From Billgrantia lactosivorans (GTDB lineage Bacteria; Pseudomonadota; Gammaproteobacteria; Pseudomonadales; Halomonadaceae): DNA of 64,000 nucleotides. Where the stretch lies: positions 992,001-1,056,000 of the forward strand of contig NZ_QHGY01000001.1 in assembly GCF_003254665.1 (NCBI RefSeq), written 5' to 3'. Positions within the stretch are counted from its first letter, which is position 1. The number at the start of each line of letters is the position of its first letter. The translations under genes and the position numbers were made by a program. Below are positions 33,563-43,725 of the stretch, one piece after another. Below the pieces are notes generated by a model, which ran no database searches, was not told the DNA's origin, and was given only the letters and a program-made list of their open reading frames with translations.

Positions 33563-35760
33563 GCTCCCTCCCGCTGGCGAATCAGGAACACATGATGGAT
33601 GTCGGGGCGGCGCGTGAAGTCGGGGTCGAAGGTGCGCGCCGATATGTCCTCCACCGCGAAGCGCTCTGTCAGCTGCTCATCGAGCTGGAAACGGCGCTGG
33701 TTGTTGGAGAACACCAGGCTGCCGCCCGGGGCCAGTCGCGCCATGGCCAGCGTCACCAGGCGCGCGTGGTCGCGCTGCACGTCGAGCGTGCCCTCCATTC
33801 GCTTGGAATTGGAGAAGGTCGGCGGGTCGAGGAAGATCAGGTCGAATTCGGCGCGGGCGGTCTCCAGCCAGCGCAGGCAGTCGTCGCGCACCACCCGGTG
33901 GCGGGCGGGGTCGAGCCCGTTGAGGGCGAAGTTGTCGCGCGCCCACTCGAGGTAGGTGTTGGAGAGGTCGACGCTGATGCTGTCGGCGGCGCCGCCCCCC
34001 TCCTCGCTGCCCAGCGCGGCCTGCACGGTGGCCGCGGCGGTGTAACAGAACAGGTTGAGGAAGCGCTTGCCCGCCGCCATTTCGCCCAGCAGGCGCCGTA
34101 CGGGGCGGTGGTCGAGGAACAGCCCGGTATCGAGGTAGTCGCGCAGGTTGACCCACAGCCGAGCGCGCCCCTCGCGCACCTGGAAGCGCTCGCCGGTGGC
34201 CGCCTGCTTGCGGTACTGGGCCTTGCCGCTCTGCTTCTCGCGACGCTTGATCACCACCTGCCGCGAGTCGACGTCGAGCACCTCGGGAATCACCTGCAGG
34301 GCGTCGAACAGGCGCTTCTGCGCCTGGGCGGGGTTCACCGAGCGCGGCGGGGCATACTCCTGGACATGGACCCGGCCGTCGTAGACATCCACCGCCAGGG
34401 CATACTCGGGCATGTCGGCGTCGTAGAGCCGGTAGCAGGTCTCGCCGCTCTGCTTCAGCCACTTCCTTAGCCGCTTGCGGTTCTTCTCCAGGCGGTTGGC
34501 GAACATCTGCGCGCCCTCGCTGCGCGCTGCCGCGCCGGTGGTGTCAGCCTCGGCCGCCCCCTCGCCCCCGTCGGCGGGCACCTCCATCAGCAGCAGCCTG
34601 GCCTCGAGCGGGCCGTTCTTGAGCGAGTACTGCTTGTGGGCCCGCAGCCCGATGCGATGGCCGAGATCGGGGTTGGCGGTGAACACGGCCAGACGCCAGC
34701 CGGGGAAGGCGCGGCGCACCCCCTCGCCCAGCTCGCGGTAGAGACTGACCAGCTCGGGCAACTCGCCCAGGCGCTCGCCATAGGGCGGGTTGGCGACGAC
34801 CAGGCCCCGGGCCTCCACGCCCAGCTCGGCGGGCCGCTGCAACTGCGCAAGCGAGGCACCGGAGAACGCGATCAAGGCGGGAATCCCCGCGCGCATGGCG
34901 TTGGACTTCGCCGCCGCCAGCGCCGGCGGGCTCTCGTCGAAACCGTAGAGCCGGTTGCGGCAGCGCTTGCGGCCGATGCTGGCGCGCGCCTCGGCCTCGC
35001 GCCTGAGTTCGGCCCAGGTTGCCTCGTCGTGCTGCGCCCAGCCGTGGAAGCCGAAGCGCGCCCGGCCGAGGTTGGGCGCCATGTCGGCGGCCATCAGCGC
35101 CGCTTCGATCAACAGGGTGCCGGCGCCGCACAGCGGATCGACCAGCGCCTCGCCGTCGCGCAGGCGCTGCGGCCAGCCGGCGCGGATCAGCAGCGCCGCG
35201 GCCAGGTTCTCCTTGAGCGGGGCGTGGCCGACGTCGCGCCGGTAGCCGCGACGGTGCAGGCTGTCGCCGGAGAGGTCCACCCCCAGCGTCAGCCGGCCGC
35301 GGTGCAGGTGGGCATAGAGACGCAGGTCGGGACGCTGCAGGTCGACGTCGGGGCGCGGTCGCCCCTGCGCCTGCAGCGCATCGACCACGCCGTCCTTGAC
35401 GGTCTGGGCGCCGAAGCGGGTATGGCGGATCTGCTCGCTGCGGCCGTGGAAATCCACCGCCAGGGTGGCGCCGGGTCGCAGGTGCCGCGACCAGTCGACG
35501 CCGGCCACCGCGTTGCGCAGCGCCTCGGGGCGTTCGATGCCCTCCTCGCGCAGCAGGCTCAGCACGATGCGGTTGGCCAGCCGCGACCACAGGCAGGCGC
35601 GATAGGCGGCTTCGAGGTCGGCACGAAAGTGGACCCCGGCCACCGTGGTCTTGTGCGGTTCGGCCCCCAGCGTGCGCAGCTCGTCGGCGAGCAACTCTTC
35701 CAGCCCCTTGGGGCAGGTGGCCAGGAAAGATCGTGTATCGCGTTGGGATGACTCACTCAT
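33559..35760 (-). CDS. rlmKL: 23S rRNA bifunctional methyltransferase RlmKL
   Basis: A 733-residue fusion enzyme that methylates G2445 (N2) and G2069 (N7) of 23S rRNA. The N-terminal part has a THUMP domain and the RlmL catalytic motif NPPYGERLG near 322. The C-terminal half is RlmK, with an AdoMet fold and DPPTFSNSKRM near 645. An Ala/Gly/Glu-rich linker lies at ~425-445. The start MSESSQRD was chosen because the added upstream residues do not fit the family. It is divergent from rmf; the 280-bp gap should hold both promoters. Confidence 0.93.
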   Translation of the reverse strand: MSESSQRDTRSFLATCPKGLEELLADELRTLGAEPHKTTVAGVHFRADLEAAYRACLWSRLANRIVLSLLREEGIERPEALRNAVAGVDWSRHLRPGATLAVDFHGRSEQIRHTRFGAQTVKDGVVDALQAQGRPRPDVDLQRPDLRLYAHLHRGRLTLGVDLSGDSLHRRGYRRDVGHAPLKENLAAALLIRAGWPQRLRDGEALVDPLCGAGTLLIEAALMAADMAPNLGRARFGFHGWAQHDEATWAELRREAEARASIGRKRCRNRLYGFDESPPALAAAKSNAMRAGIPALIAFSGASLAQLQRPAELGVEARGLVVANPPYGERLGELPELVSLYRELGEGVRRAFPGWRLAVFTANPDLGHRIGLRAHKQYSLKNGPLEARLLLMEVPADGGEGAAEADTTGAAARSEGAQMFANRLEKNRKRLRKWLKQSGETCYRLYDADMPEYALAVDVYDGRVHVQEYAPPRSVNPAQAQKRLFDALQVIPEVLDVDSRQVVIKRREKQSGKAQYRKQAATGERFQVREGRARLWVNLRDYLDTGLFLDHRPVRRLLGEMAAGKRFLNLFCYTAAATVQAALGSEEGGGAADSISVDLSNTYLEWARDNFALNGLDPARHRVVRDDCLRWLETARAEFDLIFLDPPTFSNSKRMEGTLDVQRDHARLVTLAMARLAPGGSLVFSNNQRRFQLDEQLTERFAVEDISARTFDPDFTRRPDIHHVFLIRQREGA

Positions 35761-36040
35761 GCAGCGTTCCCGCCCCCTTCGGCCGGGCATATTCCTTTCG
35801 TTACAAAATTGTCTCGATCTTATGACGAAACATAGGTCGACAATGGCCCCCATGATGGGCTAAAGGTAGTCATGGTAGCTACTGTAAAGACGCATGCGTT
35901 CACTTGGCGGGCCTCGAATTGGGCCCGCATGACCTCGCTCTGCCGTCGTCAAGGGACTGGGTAACGGCTAGGCGATCGACGGAACGCCGGGGCGTGCATG
36001 TCGTGCGCCCCAAATTGGTACCTTGACAAGAGGTCATCCG

Positions 36041-36247
36041 ATGAAAAGACAGAAACGTGATCGCTTCCAACGCGCCTACCTCCATGGCTACAAGGCCGGC
36101 ATTTCCGGGCGCTCCCGCGACGACTGTCCCAGTCAGGATGTCAATATACGTGAATATTGGATGAGTGGTTGGCGTGAAGGCCGAGGAGACCAGTGGGCCG
36201 GCATGACCGGCGTCTCCGGGATTCACAAGAACCCGATGGTAATGTAA
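36041..36247 (+). CDS. rmf: Ribosome modulation factor
   Basis: A 68-residue basic protein that dimerises 70S ribosomes into inactive 100S particles in stationary phase. The typical start MKRQKRDR and the central YLHGYKAGISGRSRDDCP match Rmf, as does the EYWMSGWREGRGDQW block. AGAGGT precedes the ATG. A clear terminator follows, so it is monocistronic. The upstream 280 bp are relatively AT-rich, as expected for a growth-phase controlled gene, but no specific site was recognised. Confidence 0.95.
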   Translation: MKRQKRDRFQRAYLHGYKAGISGRSRDDCPSQDVNIREYWMSGWREGRGDQWAGMTGVSGIHKNPMVM

Positions 36248-36304
36248 CGACTTTCCCTCCAACCGACCGTCCCTTCGTCACCGCCAGAGTGGCGAGAAGG
36301 AGCT

Positions 36305-36331
36305 AAGCCCGTGCCTTGCACGGGCTTTCTT
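36305..36331 (+). terminator. Terminator after rmf
   Basis: A perfect 10-bp stem AAGCCCGTGC/GCACGGGCTT with a 3-nt loop is followed by TCTT. It lies between rmf and the convergent pyrD. Confidence 0.75.
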
Positions 36332-36370
36332 GTGGCCGGCTGCCGCGCCGGCCCGCTGACTTTATCTCCG

Positions 36371-37393
36371 CTACCGCGCCCGGGCCGCCTTGAGCGCCCG
36401 GGCGCACTCGCCGACCAGCGCCGGCCCGCGGTAGATGAAACCCGAGTAGAGCTGCACCAGGTCGGCCCCCGCCTCGAGCTTGGCCACCGCCGCCGCGCCG
36501 CTGTCGATCCCGCCCACGCCGATGATCGGCAAGTCCGCCAGGTGGCGGCGCAGCTCGCGGATCACCCGGTTGGAGGACTCGAACACCGGACGCCCCGAGA
36601 GCCCGCCCTGCTCGTCGGCGTGGGGCAGCCCGGCCACTGCTTCCCGCGACACCGTGGTATTGGTCGCAATCACCGCATCGATGCCGCTGCTGGCGATGCT
36701 CTCGGCCACCAGGGCGACCTCTTCGGCGCTCATGTCCGGCGCGATCTTCACCGCCAGCGGCACCCGCCGGCCGGCACTCTGGTCCAGCCGGGCGCCCGCC
36801 TCGCGCAGGGTGCCGAGCAGGGCATCGAGGTGCGCGCCGAACTGCAGGTTGCGCAGCCCCGGGGTGTTGGGCGAGGAGATATTGACCGTCACGTAGTCGG
36901 CGTGGGCGTGAACCTTCTCCAGGCAGATCAGGTAGTCGTCCACGGCCCGCTCCACCGGCGTGGTGAGGTTCTTGCCGATGTTGATGCCGATCACGCCGTC
37001 GTAGCGCGCCGCCTTCACTCGCTCGATCAGATGGTCGACCCCGGCGTTGTTGAAGCCCATGCGGTTGATGATCGCGCCGCGCTGCGGCAGGCGGAACAGG
37101 CGCGGCCGGGGGTTGCCGTCCTGGGGCCTGGGCGTCACCGTGCCGACCTCGACGAAGCCGAAGCCGAGCGCCCCCAGCGCATCGAGATGGTCGGCGTTCT
37201 TGTCCAGCCCCGCGGCCAGCCCCACCCGGTTGGGAAAGCGCAGCCCCATCAGTTCCACCGGATCGTCGACGCGCCCTCCCGCCACCAGCCCCGTCAGCCT
37301 GAGGCGATGTGCCAGGTCGAGGGCGGAGAGCGCATGGCCGTGGGCGGTTTCGGCATCGAAGCGAAACAGAATCGAACGGGCAAGCGCGTACAT
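36371..37393 (-). CDS. pyrD: Dihydroorotate dehydrogenase (quinone)
   Basis: A 340-residue class 2 enzyme of pyrimidine synthesis that passes electrons from dihydroorotate through FMN to the quinone pool. The N-terminal amphipathic helix region ([18 protein letters not shown]) is that of membrane-bound class 2 enzymes. [12 protein letters not shown] carries the catalytic Ser, and [10 protein letters not shown] plus [11 protein letters not shown] bind FMN phosphate. AGGAG precedes the ATG at 37393; the longer frame upstream is not coding. It follows gdhB on the same strand across a 10-bp hairpin. Confidence 0.95.
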   Translation of the reverse strand: MYALARSILFRFDAETAHGHALSALDLAHRLRLTGLVAGGRVDDPVELMGLRFPNRVGLAAGLDKNADHLDALGALGFGFVEVGTVTPRPQDGNPRPRLFRLPQRGAIINRMGFNNAGVDHLIERVKAARYDGVIGINIGKNLTTPVERAVDDYLICLEKVHAHADYVTVNISSPNTPGLRNLQFGAHLDALLGTLREAGARLDQSAGRRVPLAVKIAPDMSAEEVALVAESIASSGIDAVIATNTTVSREAVAGLPHADEQGGLSGRPVFESSNRVIRELRRHLADLPIIGVGGIDSGAAAVAKLEAGADLVQLYSGFIYRGPALVGECARALKAARAR

Positions 37394-37475
37394 GACGTCT
37401 CCTGGCGGTCGGGGATTGGCGGTGGCACGTGGCGAAGCGGGCGGATTATAGCAGCGCCGGCCGCCCAAGACGACG

Positions 37476-37499
37476 GCGCCCCGCCAGCAGGCGGGGCGC
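37476..37499 (-). terminator. Strong GC hairpin after gdhB
   Basis: A perfect 10-bp GC stem with the loop AGCA lies 33 bp past the gdhB stop codon. It lacks a T-run, so it may slow or stop transcription only partly. Confidence 0.5.
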
Positions 37500-37531
37500 G
37501 TCGCTGCGTCGGCCGACAGGCCCGGGCTCGA

Positions 37532-40500
37532 TCAGGCTTCGCCGTTGCTCTCGGCCAGGTCGACCAGCTCACGCACGGCGACGGCGAACAGCGGGAAGCT
37601 CGCCTGGCTGCCGCTGCGCACCTCGGCGATCAGGCGGCACCAGCGCTCGTGCAGCGAAGCGTGCATGGCCAGCCAGTTGTCGACACGCTCGTCGGGCTCG
37701 CGGCCGTCCTCGGTCTTGAGCACGCTGGCGGTGAGGGCCAGCTGCTGGCGATCGATGTCGTCGCGGAAGGTCTCGCGGGCCTGGGCCTGCCAGCTGTCGC
37801 GAACGTCCAGGTTGCTGACCTGCTGGATCATCCAGGGCAGCTCGAGGCGGTCGCCGATCTCGAAGAAGACCTCGGCGACGCGCTGCGGCTTCTCGTCGGT
37901 CTGGCGCGCGGTCTGGATGATGCCGAGCGCGCCGTAGAGGCTGCCCGAGGCCGCCACCGTGGCGGCCAGTTCCTCGGGCACGCCGGCGTCGAGCAGCTCG
38001 ACACGCTTCTGTTCCCAGCGCCCGCGCTCCTCGCCGCGCAGCAGCTCGCCGATGCCCTCCTGCAGCTGGGCGACCCGCGGCGCGAAGTACTCGATGGCGT
38101 CGCGGGTGGAGAGCCCCAGGCGCTGGCGCAGGAACCAGCGGGTAGTGCGCCGGATCAGCCGCATCAGGTCGAGCATCATGGCGTACTGCACCTGGCTGGG
38201 CACCCGGTTGTCGAGCGCCTCGATCCGCTCCCACAGGTCGGAGAGCTGGAAGCTGTCGCGAGCGATGATGTAGGCGCGGGCGATGTCGGACGGGCTGGCC
38301 CCGGTGGAGTCGATCAGGCGCCGCACGAAGACGATGCCCATGTGGTCGACCAGGTCGTTGGCCACCTGGGTGGTGACGATCTCGCGCTTGAGGCGATGGG
38401 CGTACATCTCGTCGTGGAAGCGCTCGACCAGCACCCGCGGGAAGATTCGCTCGACGTACTGCTGGATGTAGGGATCGTCGGGCACGTCGGAGACCAGCAC
38501 GTCGCCCTTGAGCACGCTCTTGGCGTAGGAGATAAGCACCGAGAGCTCCGGGTGGGTCATGCCCTGGTCGGCGTTGGCCCGCTCCTGCAGCTCCTCGTCG
38601 GTGGGCAGGAACTCGAGTTCGCGGTCGAGCTGGCCGGCGGCCTCCAGTTCGCTGATGAAGCGCCGGTAGGGGCCGATGCCGAAGCGCGACAGCAGCTGCG
38701 ACAGGTCGAGGGCCTGGGTCTGGCGGTAGTTGTCGAGGATGACCAGACCGGCCACCTCCTCGGTCATGTCGGCCAGCAGCTGGTTGCGCTGCTTCTCGGT
38801 CATGTCGCCGCGCTTGACCACCTCGTCGATGAGGATCTTGATGTTGACCTCGTGGTCGGAGCAGTTGACCCCGCCGGCGTTGTCGATGAAGTCGGTGTTG
38901 ACCAGCACGCCCCTGGCGGCGGCCTCCATGCGGCCGCGCTGGGTCAGGCCCAGGTTGCCGCCCTCGCCGACCACCCGGCAGTTGAGCTCGCGGCCGTCGA
39001 TGCGCAGCGCGTCGTTGGCCTTGTCGCCGACCATGGCGTCGGTTTCCTGGCTGCCCTTGACGTAGGTGCCGATGCCGCCGTTCCACAGCAGGTCGACCCG
39101 GGACTTGAGCATGGCGCGGATCAGCTCGTTGGGCGACAGGCGCTCCTCCTCGATGCCGAACGTCTCCTGCATCTGCGGCGAGATCGGGATCGACTTGGCG
39201 CTGCGCTTGAACACCCCGCCGCCCTCGGAGATCAGCGAGGCGTCGAAGTCCTCCCAGCTCGAGCGGGGCAGCTGGAACAGGCGCTGGCGCTCGGCGAAGG
39301 TGGCCGCCGCATCGGGCTGCGGGTCGACGAAGATGTGCAGGTGGTTGAAGGCGCCGACCAGGCGGATCTTGTCGGAGAGCAGCATGCCGTTGCCGAACAC
39401 GTCGCCGCCCATGTCGCCGATGCCGAGCACGCTGAACTCCTCCTCCTGGGTGTTCAGGCCGAGGTTGCGGAAGTGGCGCTTCACCGACTCCCAGGCGCCG
39501 CGCGCGGTGATGCCCATCTTCTTGTGGTCGTAGCCGTTGGCGCCGCCGGAGGCGAAGGCGTCGCCCAGCCAGTGGCCGTACTCGGCGGAGATCTCGTTGG
39601 CGATGTCGGAGAAGGTCGCGGTGCCCTTGTCGGCCGCCACCACCAGGTAGGGGTCGTCGTCGTCGTGACGCACCACGTCACGGGGCGGCACCACGTCGCC
39701 GCCGACCAGGTTGTCGGTGACGTCGAGCAGCGCGCGGATGAAGGTCTTGTAGCAGGCGATCCCCTCGCGCTGGATGGCGTCGCGGTCGCCGCCGTCGGGC
39801 AAGCGCTTGCAGACGAAGCCGCCCTTGGCGCCCACCGGCACGATGACCGCGTTCTTGACCTGCTGTGCCTTGACCAGCCCCAGCACCTCGGTGCGGAAGT
39901 CCTCCTGGCGGTCCGACCAGCGCAGCCCCCCGCGGGCGACCTTGCCGCCGCGCAGGTGGACGCCCTCGACCCGCGGCGAGCAGACGAAGATCTCGTAGGC
40001 CGGCCGCGGCTTGGGCATGCCGGTGACCCGCATGGGGTCGAGCTTGTAGGCGATATAGTCCTTGAAGCCGCCGTCGGCGCTGCGCTGGTAGTAGTTGGTG
40101 CGCAGGGTGGCGCGGATCAGCTCCATGAAGCGGCGCAGCAGCTGGTCGTCGTTGAGGCTGGCCACGCCGTCGAGATGACGGGTGATGCGTTCGATGCAGG
40201 CCTGGACCTCGCTCTCGTCGGGTCGCTGCTCGGGGTCGAAGCGCAGCTTGAACAGGCTGACCAGTTCCTGGGTGATCTCGGGATAGCTCGTCAGCGTGGC
40301 GGCGATGTAGTCCTGCGACATGCCGAAGCGAATCTGCTTCAGGTAGCGCGCATAGCCGCGCAGCATGGCCACCTCGCGCCAGTCGAGGTTGGCGGCGATC
40401 ACCAGGCGGTTGAAGGCGTCGTTCTCCGCCTCCCCGGCCCAGATGCGCTTGAACGCCTCGATGAAGGGCTCGCGCATCTTCTGCAGGCTGACCTCGGTGG

Positions 40501-42370
40501 CGGTATGGTGCTCGAGGTTGAAGTCGTGCAACCAGTAGCGCATCTCGGGCGTGACGAACTCGTAGGGGCGCTCGCCGATCACGCGCAGCCCCAGGTTCTC
40601 CATCACCGGCAGCACGTCGGAGAGCGGGATGGGGCGATCGCGCTGGAACAGCTTGAGGTTGACCCCGCTGCCCTCCTCCTCCACCAGGCGGTAGAGCGTG
40701 AGCGCCAGCGGCTCGCCGGCGTCGAGTTCGGCCATGTGCTGCAGGTCGTAGACCGCGGTGCGCGAGCCGAAGTCGTCACGATAGCTGGCCGGGAAGGCAT
40801 CGCGAAAGCGGTCCATCAGGCGGTTGGCCTGCTCCTCGCCGAAGCCCTCCACCAGCGCCTCGTGCAGCTCGTCGCGCCAGCTGCGGGCCAGCTGGGCCAC
40901 CTTGGCCTCGAGGCGCTTGAGGTTGACCTCGCGCGGCGTATCGCCACGGAAGCGCAGGATGAACTGGATGCGGGCGAGAATCGACTCGGAGAGATAGGTG
41001 TTGAAATCGCCGAAGGTGGCGTCGAGCTCCTCGCACAGCAGGTTCTGGATGCGCAGGCGCAGGTCGGTGGAGAAGACGTCGCGCGGCACGAACACCAGGC
41101 AGGAGTGGAAGCGCCCGGAGCGATCGGTGCGGATGAACAGCCGTACCCGACGGCGCTCGCGGATGTCGAGGATGCCCAGCGCCGTGCGCGCGAGCTCCTG
41201 GGTATCGATCTGGAACAGGTCGTCGCGCGGGTAGACCTCGAGGATCTGCAACAGCTGCTTGCCGTTGTGGCCCTTGGGGTTGAAGCCGGCGATCTCCATC
41301 ACCGCCTTGAGCTTGTGCCGCAGCAGCGGGATGTTGCGCGGCGACTCGTTGTAGACGCTGGAGGTGAACAGCCCCAGGAAGCGGTGCTCGCCGATGACCC
41401 GCCCCTGCTCGTCGTAGCGATCGACGGAGATGTAGTCGGGATAGGTGGGCCGATGGACCCGGGCGTGGTGCGAGCTCTTGGCAAAGGAGAGCAGCTGCGG
41501 CACCAGCACGAAGCGGTTGCCCTCGATGCCGAGTTCGGTGCGGATGCGCTCCTGGTAGCGCGGCAGGTCCAGGCGGAACACGCCGAGCTCGCTGCCCGGC
41601 TCCTTGACCAGCCGGTCGCCCTCGGCATCGGACTCGATGCTGAAGGCGTCGTAGCCGAGGAAGGTGAAGTTGTCACGCACCAGCCACTCGAGGAAGGCGA
41701 TCGCCTCCTCGTAGTCGCTCGGCTCGATCTGCTCGGGGCGGCCCGCCTTGAGCTCGGCGACCGCCTCGCGGGCGCGCTCGTTCATCGCCTCGTAGTCGCC
41801 CACGGCAGTGCGCACGTCGCGCAGCACCTCGTGCAGCGACTGCTCGATGTCGGCCAGCACCTCGGGGTTGGAATGACGGTCGATCTCGATGGCGATCAGC
41901 GACTCGCGGTTGGCGGGCGCGTTGGCCTCGCGCGGCGAACCGACCTGCAGCAGGTCGTGCCGGCGGTTGCGCTCCACCGCCAGCACGGCATTGTGGATCG
42001 CATGCACGGTCAGGCCGCGACGGTTGAGCTCGATGCGCACCGAGTCGACCAGGAACGGCATGTCCTCGTGCAGCACGGCGACGAAGGTGTGCGAGGACTG
42101 CCAGCCGTGCTCCTCGAAGTCGGGGTTGAAGACGCGCACCTTGGGCGAGGCGGGATCGAAGTTCTGGATGAAGTGCCATACCGACAGGGTGGCGCCGTAG
42201 AGGTCGTCCAGCCGGCGGTCGGCCAGGTCCTCCAGCGGTACCGTGGCATAGAAATGGCGGGCGAAGGCCTCCACCTCCTCGGCCCGCGCCTTCTCGAGCC
42301 GGCTGTCCAGGCGTTCGCGCAGCTGCTTGAGAATCTCCTGCCGGCCAACTTCGATCGTCTCGTATTGCAT
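37532..42370 (-). CDS. gdhB: NAD-specific glutamate dehydrogenase (large form)
   Basis: A 1612-residue enzyme of the ~180-kDa NAD-GDH class that oxidises glutamate to 2-oxoglutarate and ammonia. The N-terminal ~700 residues are regulatory (ACT-like and helical domains). The catalytic part shows EGVHLRGGKVARGGLRWSDR and VIVPVGAKGGFV near 800-850, NGMLLSDKIRL, and GGVNCSDHEVN near 1160. The length matches the family, so the gene is intact. In halophiles it links glutamate, a major cytoplasmic solute, to the TCA cycle. It has its own promoter in 42371-42577. A 2135-codon open frame on the other strand is an artefact of GC-rich codons. Confidence 0.95.
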   Translation of the reverse strand: MQYETIEVGRQEILKQLRERLDSRLEKARAEEVEAFARHFYATVPLEDLADRRLDDLYGATLSVWHFIQNFDPASPKVRVFNPDFEEHGWQSSHTFVAVLHEDMPFLVDSVRIELNRRGLTVHAIHNAVLAVERNRRHDLLQVGSPREANAPANRESLIAIEIDRHSNPEVLADIEQSLHEVLRDVRTAVGDYEAMNERAREAVAELKAGRPEQIEPSDYEEAIAFLEWLVRDNFTFLGYDAFSIESDAEGDRLVKEPGSELGVFRLDLPRYQERIRTELGIEGNRFVLVPQLLSFAKSSHHARVHRPTYPDYISVDRYDEQGRVIGEHRFLGLFTSSVYNESPRNIPLLRHKLKAVMEIAGFNPKGHNGKQLLQILEVYPRDDLFQIDTQELARTALGILDIRERRRVRLFIRTDRSGRFHSCLVFVPRDVFSTDLRLRIQNLLCEELDATFGDFNTYLSESILARIQFILRFRGDTPREVNLKRLEAKVAQLARSWRDELHEALVEGFGEEQANRLMDRFRDAFPASYRDDFGSRTAVYDLQHMAELDAGEPLALTLYRLVEEEGSGVNLKLFQRDRPIPLSDVLPVMENLGLRVIGERPYEFVTPEMRYWLHDFNLEHHTATEVSLQKMREPFIEAFKRIWAGEAENDAFNRLVIAANLDWREVAMLRGYARYLKQIRFGMSQDYIAATLTSYPEITQELVSLFKLRFDPEQRPDESEVQACIERITRHLDGVASLNDDQLLRRFMELIRATLRTNYYQRSADGGFKDYIAYKLDPMRVTGMPKPRPAYEIFVCSPRVEGVHLRGGKVARGGLRWSDRQEDFRTEVLGLVKAQQVKNAVIVPVGAKGGFVCKRLPDGGDRDAIQREGIACYKTFIRALLDVTDNLVGGDVVPPRDVVRHDDDDPYLVVAADKGTATFSDIANEISAEYGHWLGDAFASGGANGYDHKKMGITARGAWESVKRHFRNLGLNTQEEEFSVLGIGDMGGDVFGNGMLLSDKIRLVGAFNHLHIFVDPQPDAAATFAERQRLFQLPRSSWEDFDASLISEGGGVFKRSAKSIPISPQMQETFGIEEERLSPNELIRAMLKSRVDLLWNGGIGTYVKGSQETDAMVGDKANDALRIDGRELNCRVVGEGGNLGLTQRGRMEAAARGVLVNTDFIDNAGGVNCSDHEVNIKILIDEVVKRGDMTEKQRNQLLADMTEEVAGLVILDNYRQTQALDLSQLLSRFGIGPYRRFISELEAAGQLDRELEFLPTDEELQERANADQGMTHPELSVLISYAKSVLKGDVLVSDVPDDPYIQQYVERIFPRVLVERFHDEMYAHRLKREIVTTQVANDLVDHMGIVFVRRLIDSTGASPSDIARAYIIARDSFQLSDLWERIEALDNRVPSQVQYAMMLDLMRLIRRTTRWFLRQRLGLSTRDAIEYFAPRVAQLQEGIGELLRGEERGRWEQKRVELLDAGVPEELAATVAASGSLYGALGIIQTARQTDEKPQRVAEVFFEIGDRLELPWMIQQVSNLDVRDSWQAQARETFRDDIDRQQLALTASVLKTEDGREPDERVDNWLAMHASLHERWCRLIAEVRSGSQASFPLFAVAVRELVDLAESNGEA

Positions 42371-42577
42371 CCCTCACCTCGGCTGCCTGGGGCCGTGTCT
42401 CGGCCCTGGGAAAGAATCGGCGTGACTCGCGGCCACGTGACGGGAAGCTTACTGCAGCCCTGCGCCGTACCCTATCGACTTGCCAGCCTTCTCATGGAGC
42501 ATGTCGCTTGGGCATCGAGTCAGCGCGTTTCGCCACTTGACAACCACGCCGCCTTCCGAACCCGGGCAAACGCAATG

Positions 42578-43687
42578 TCAGGCGGGGATCCTTTCCAGCA
42601 ACACCCCGCATTCACAGTGATGGGTCCAGGGAAACTGATCGAACAGCGCGAAACGGGACATCCGATGAGTGCGGCTCAGCGCCTCCAGGTTGCGCTCCAA
42701 CGTATCCGGGTTGCATGAAATATAGACGATTCGCGAATATTCGCTCAGCTGACGGCAGCTGGCCTCGTCGAGACCGGCGCGGGGCGGGTCCACCAGCACG
42801 GTGGAGAAGTCGTACTCCTCCAGCGCCATCTCGCTCACGCGCCGGCCACCCTTCTCGCCCTTGAGCGCGGCGCTGAACTCCTCCGCCGACATGCGCCCCA
42901 CCGCCGCATTGTCGATGCCGTTGGCGGCCAGGTTCTGCTGGGCGCTGGCCACCGAGGTGCGCGAGATCTCGGTGGCCAGCACCCGGCGAAAGTTCTCGGC
43001 CAGGGCCACGGTGAAATTGCCGTTGCCGCAGTAGAGCTCGACCAGGTCGCGGTCCTGGCTGCCCCGGGTCACGTCCCGCGCCCAGGCCAGCATGGCGCGG
43101 CTGACCTCGGCGTTGGGCTGGGTGAAGCTGTTCTCCACCTGCTGGTAGTGCAGGGTGCGCCCTTCCACCTCCAGCCGCTCCCAGACGTGATCGCGCTCGA
43201 GCACCAGGCGCTGCTTGCGCGAACGGCCGATGACGAGGATATCGAGGTGCCGTTGCAGCCACCGGGCTGCCGCTTCCCAGGCACCGTCCAGCGGCCGGTG
43301 ATAGACCAGGGTGACCAGGGCCTCGCCCGACAGCGTGGTCAGGAATTCGACCTGGAACAGGCGCCGGCGCAGCACGTCGCTTTCCAGCAGCGCCTCGCGC
43401 AGGCGTGGCATCAGGGCGTTGATGCGGCGGCTGGCCACGGGGTAGTCGTCGAGGCGGACCACGCGTTTCTGCCCGGGGACGTCGGGGTCGACCTCGAACA
43501 TGGCATAGAAGAGGTCGTCGCCTTCGTGCCACAGGCGAAATTCGCAGCGCTGGCGGTAATGGCTCGGCGGCGAGGGGAACACCTCGAGCGCGGGCGGGGC
43601 GAAGCGTTCGAACTGGCGTTCGATGCGCTCGCGCTTGGCCTCCAGCTGCTGCTGGTAGCGGGCGGGATCGACAACGGGAATGGACAC
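42578..43687 (-). CDS. trmA: tRNA (uracil-5-)-methyltransferase
   Basis: A 369-residue enzyme making m5U54 in the tRNA T-loop. It starts at GTG (AGGAGATGCC upstream; the nearby ATG is out of frame), which yields the TrmA N-terminus SIPVVDPARYQQQL. QCEFRLWH (with R) and ELYCGNGNFTVALA bind substrate and AdoMet. DPPRAGLD follows, and YISCNPDTLERN near 322 carries the nucleophilic Cys. The Glu near the end (HHCECGVLLER) is the general base. murI lies upstream, separated by 38 bp. Confidence 0.93.
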   Translation of the reverse strand: MSIPVVDPARYQQQLEAKRERIERQFERFAPPALEVFPSPPSHYRQRCEFRLWHEGDDLFYAMFEVDPDVPGQKRVVRLDDYPVASRRINALMPRLREALLESDVLRRRLFQVEFLTTLSGEALVTLVYHRPLDGAWEAAARWLQRHLDILVIGRSRKQRLVLERDHVWERLEVEGRTLHYQQVENSFTQPNAEVSRAMLAWARDVTRGSQDRDLVELYCGNGNFTVALAENFRRVLATEISRTSVASAQQNLAANGIDNAAVGRMSAEEFSAALKGEKGGRRVSEMALEEYDFSTVLVDPPRAGLDEASCRQLSEYSRIVYISCNPDTLERNLEALSRTHRMSRFALFDQFPWTHHCECGVLLERIPA

Positions 43688-43725
43688 GGCATCTCCTGTC
43701 GCGTGCGGGGGTAAAGGTAAGGGAT

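Noticed and set aside
36311..42718. A 2135-codon open frame opposite gdhB and pyrD
   Set aside because: It is the mirror of a GC-rich gene, has repetitive Val/Gly/Asp/Arg composition and no known domain; gdhB on the other strand is certain.
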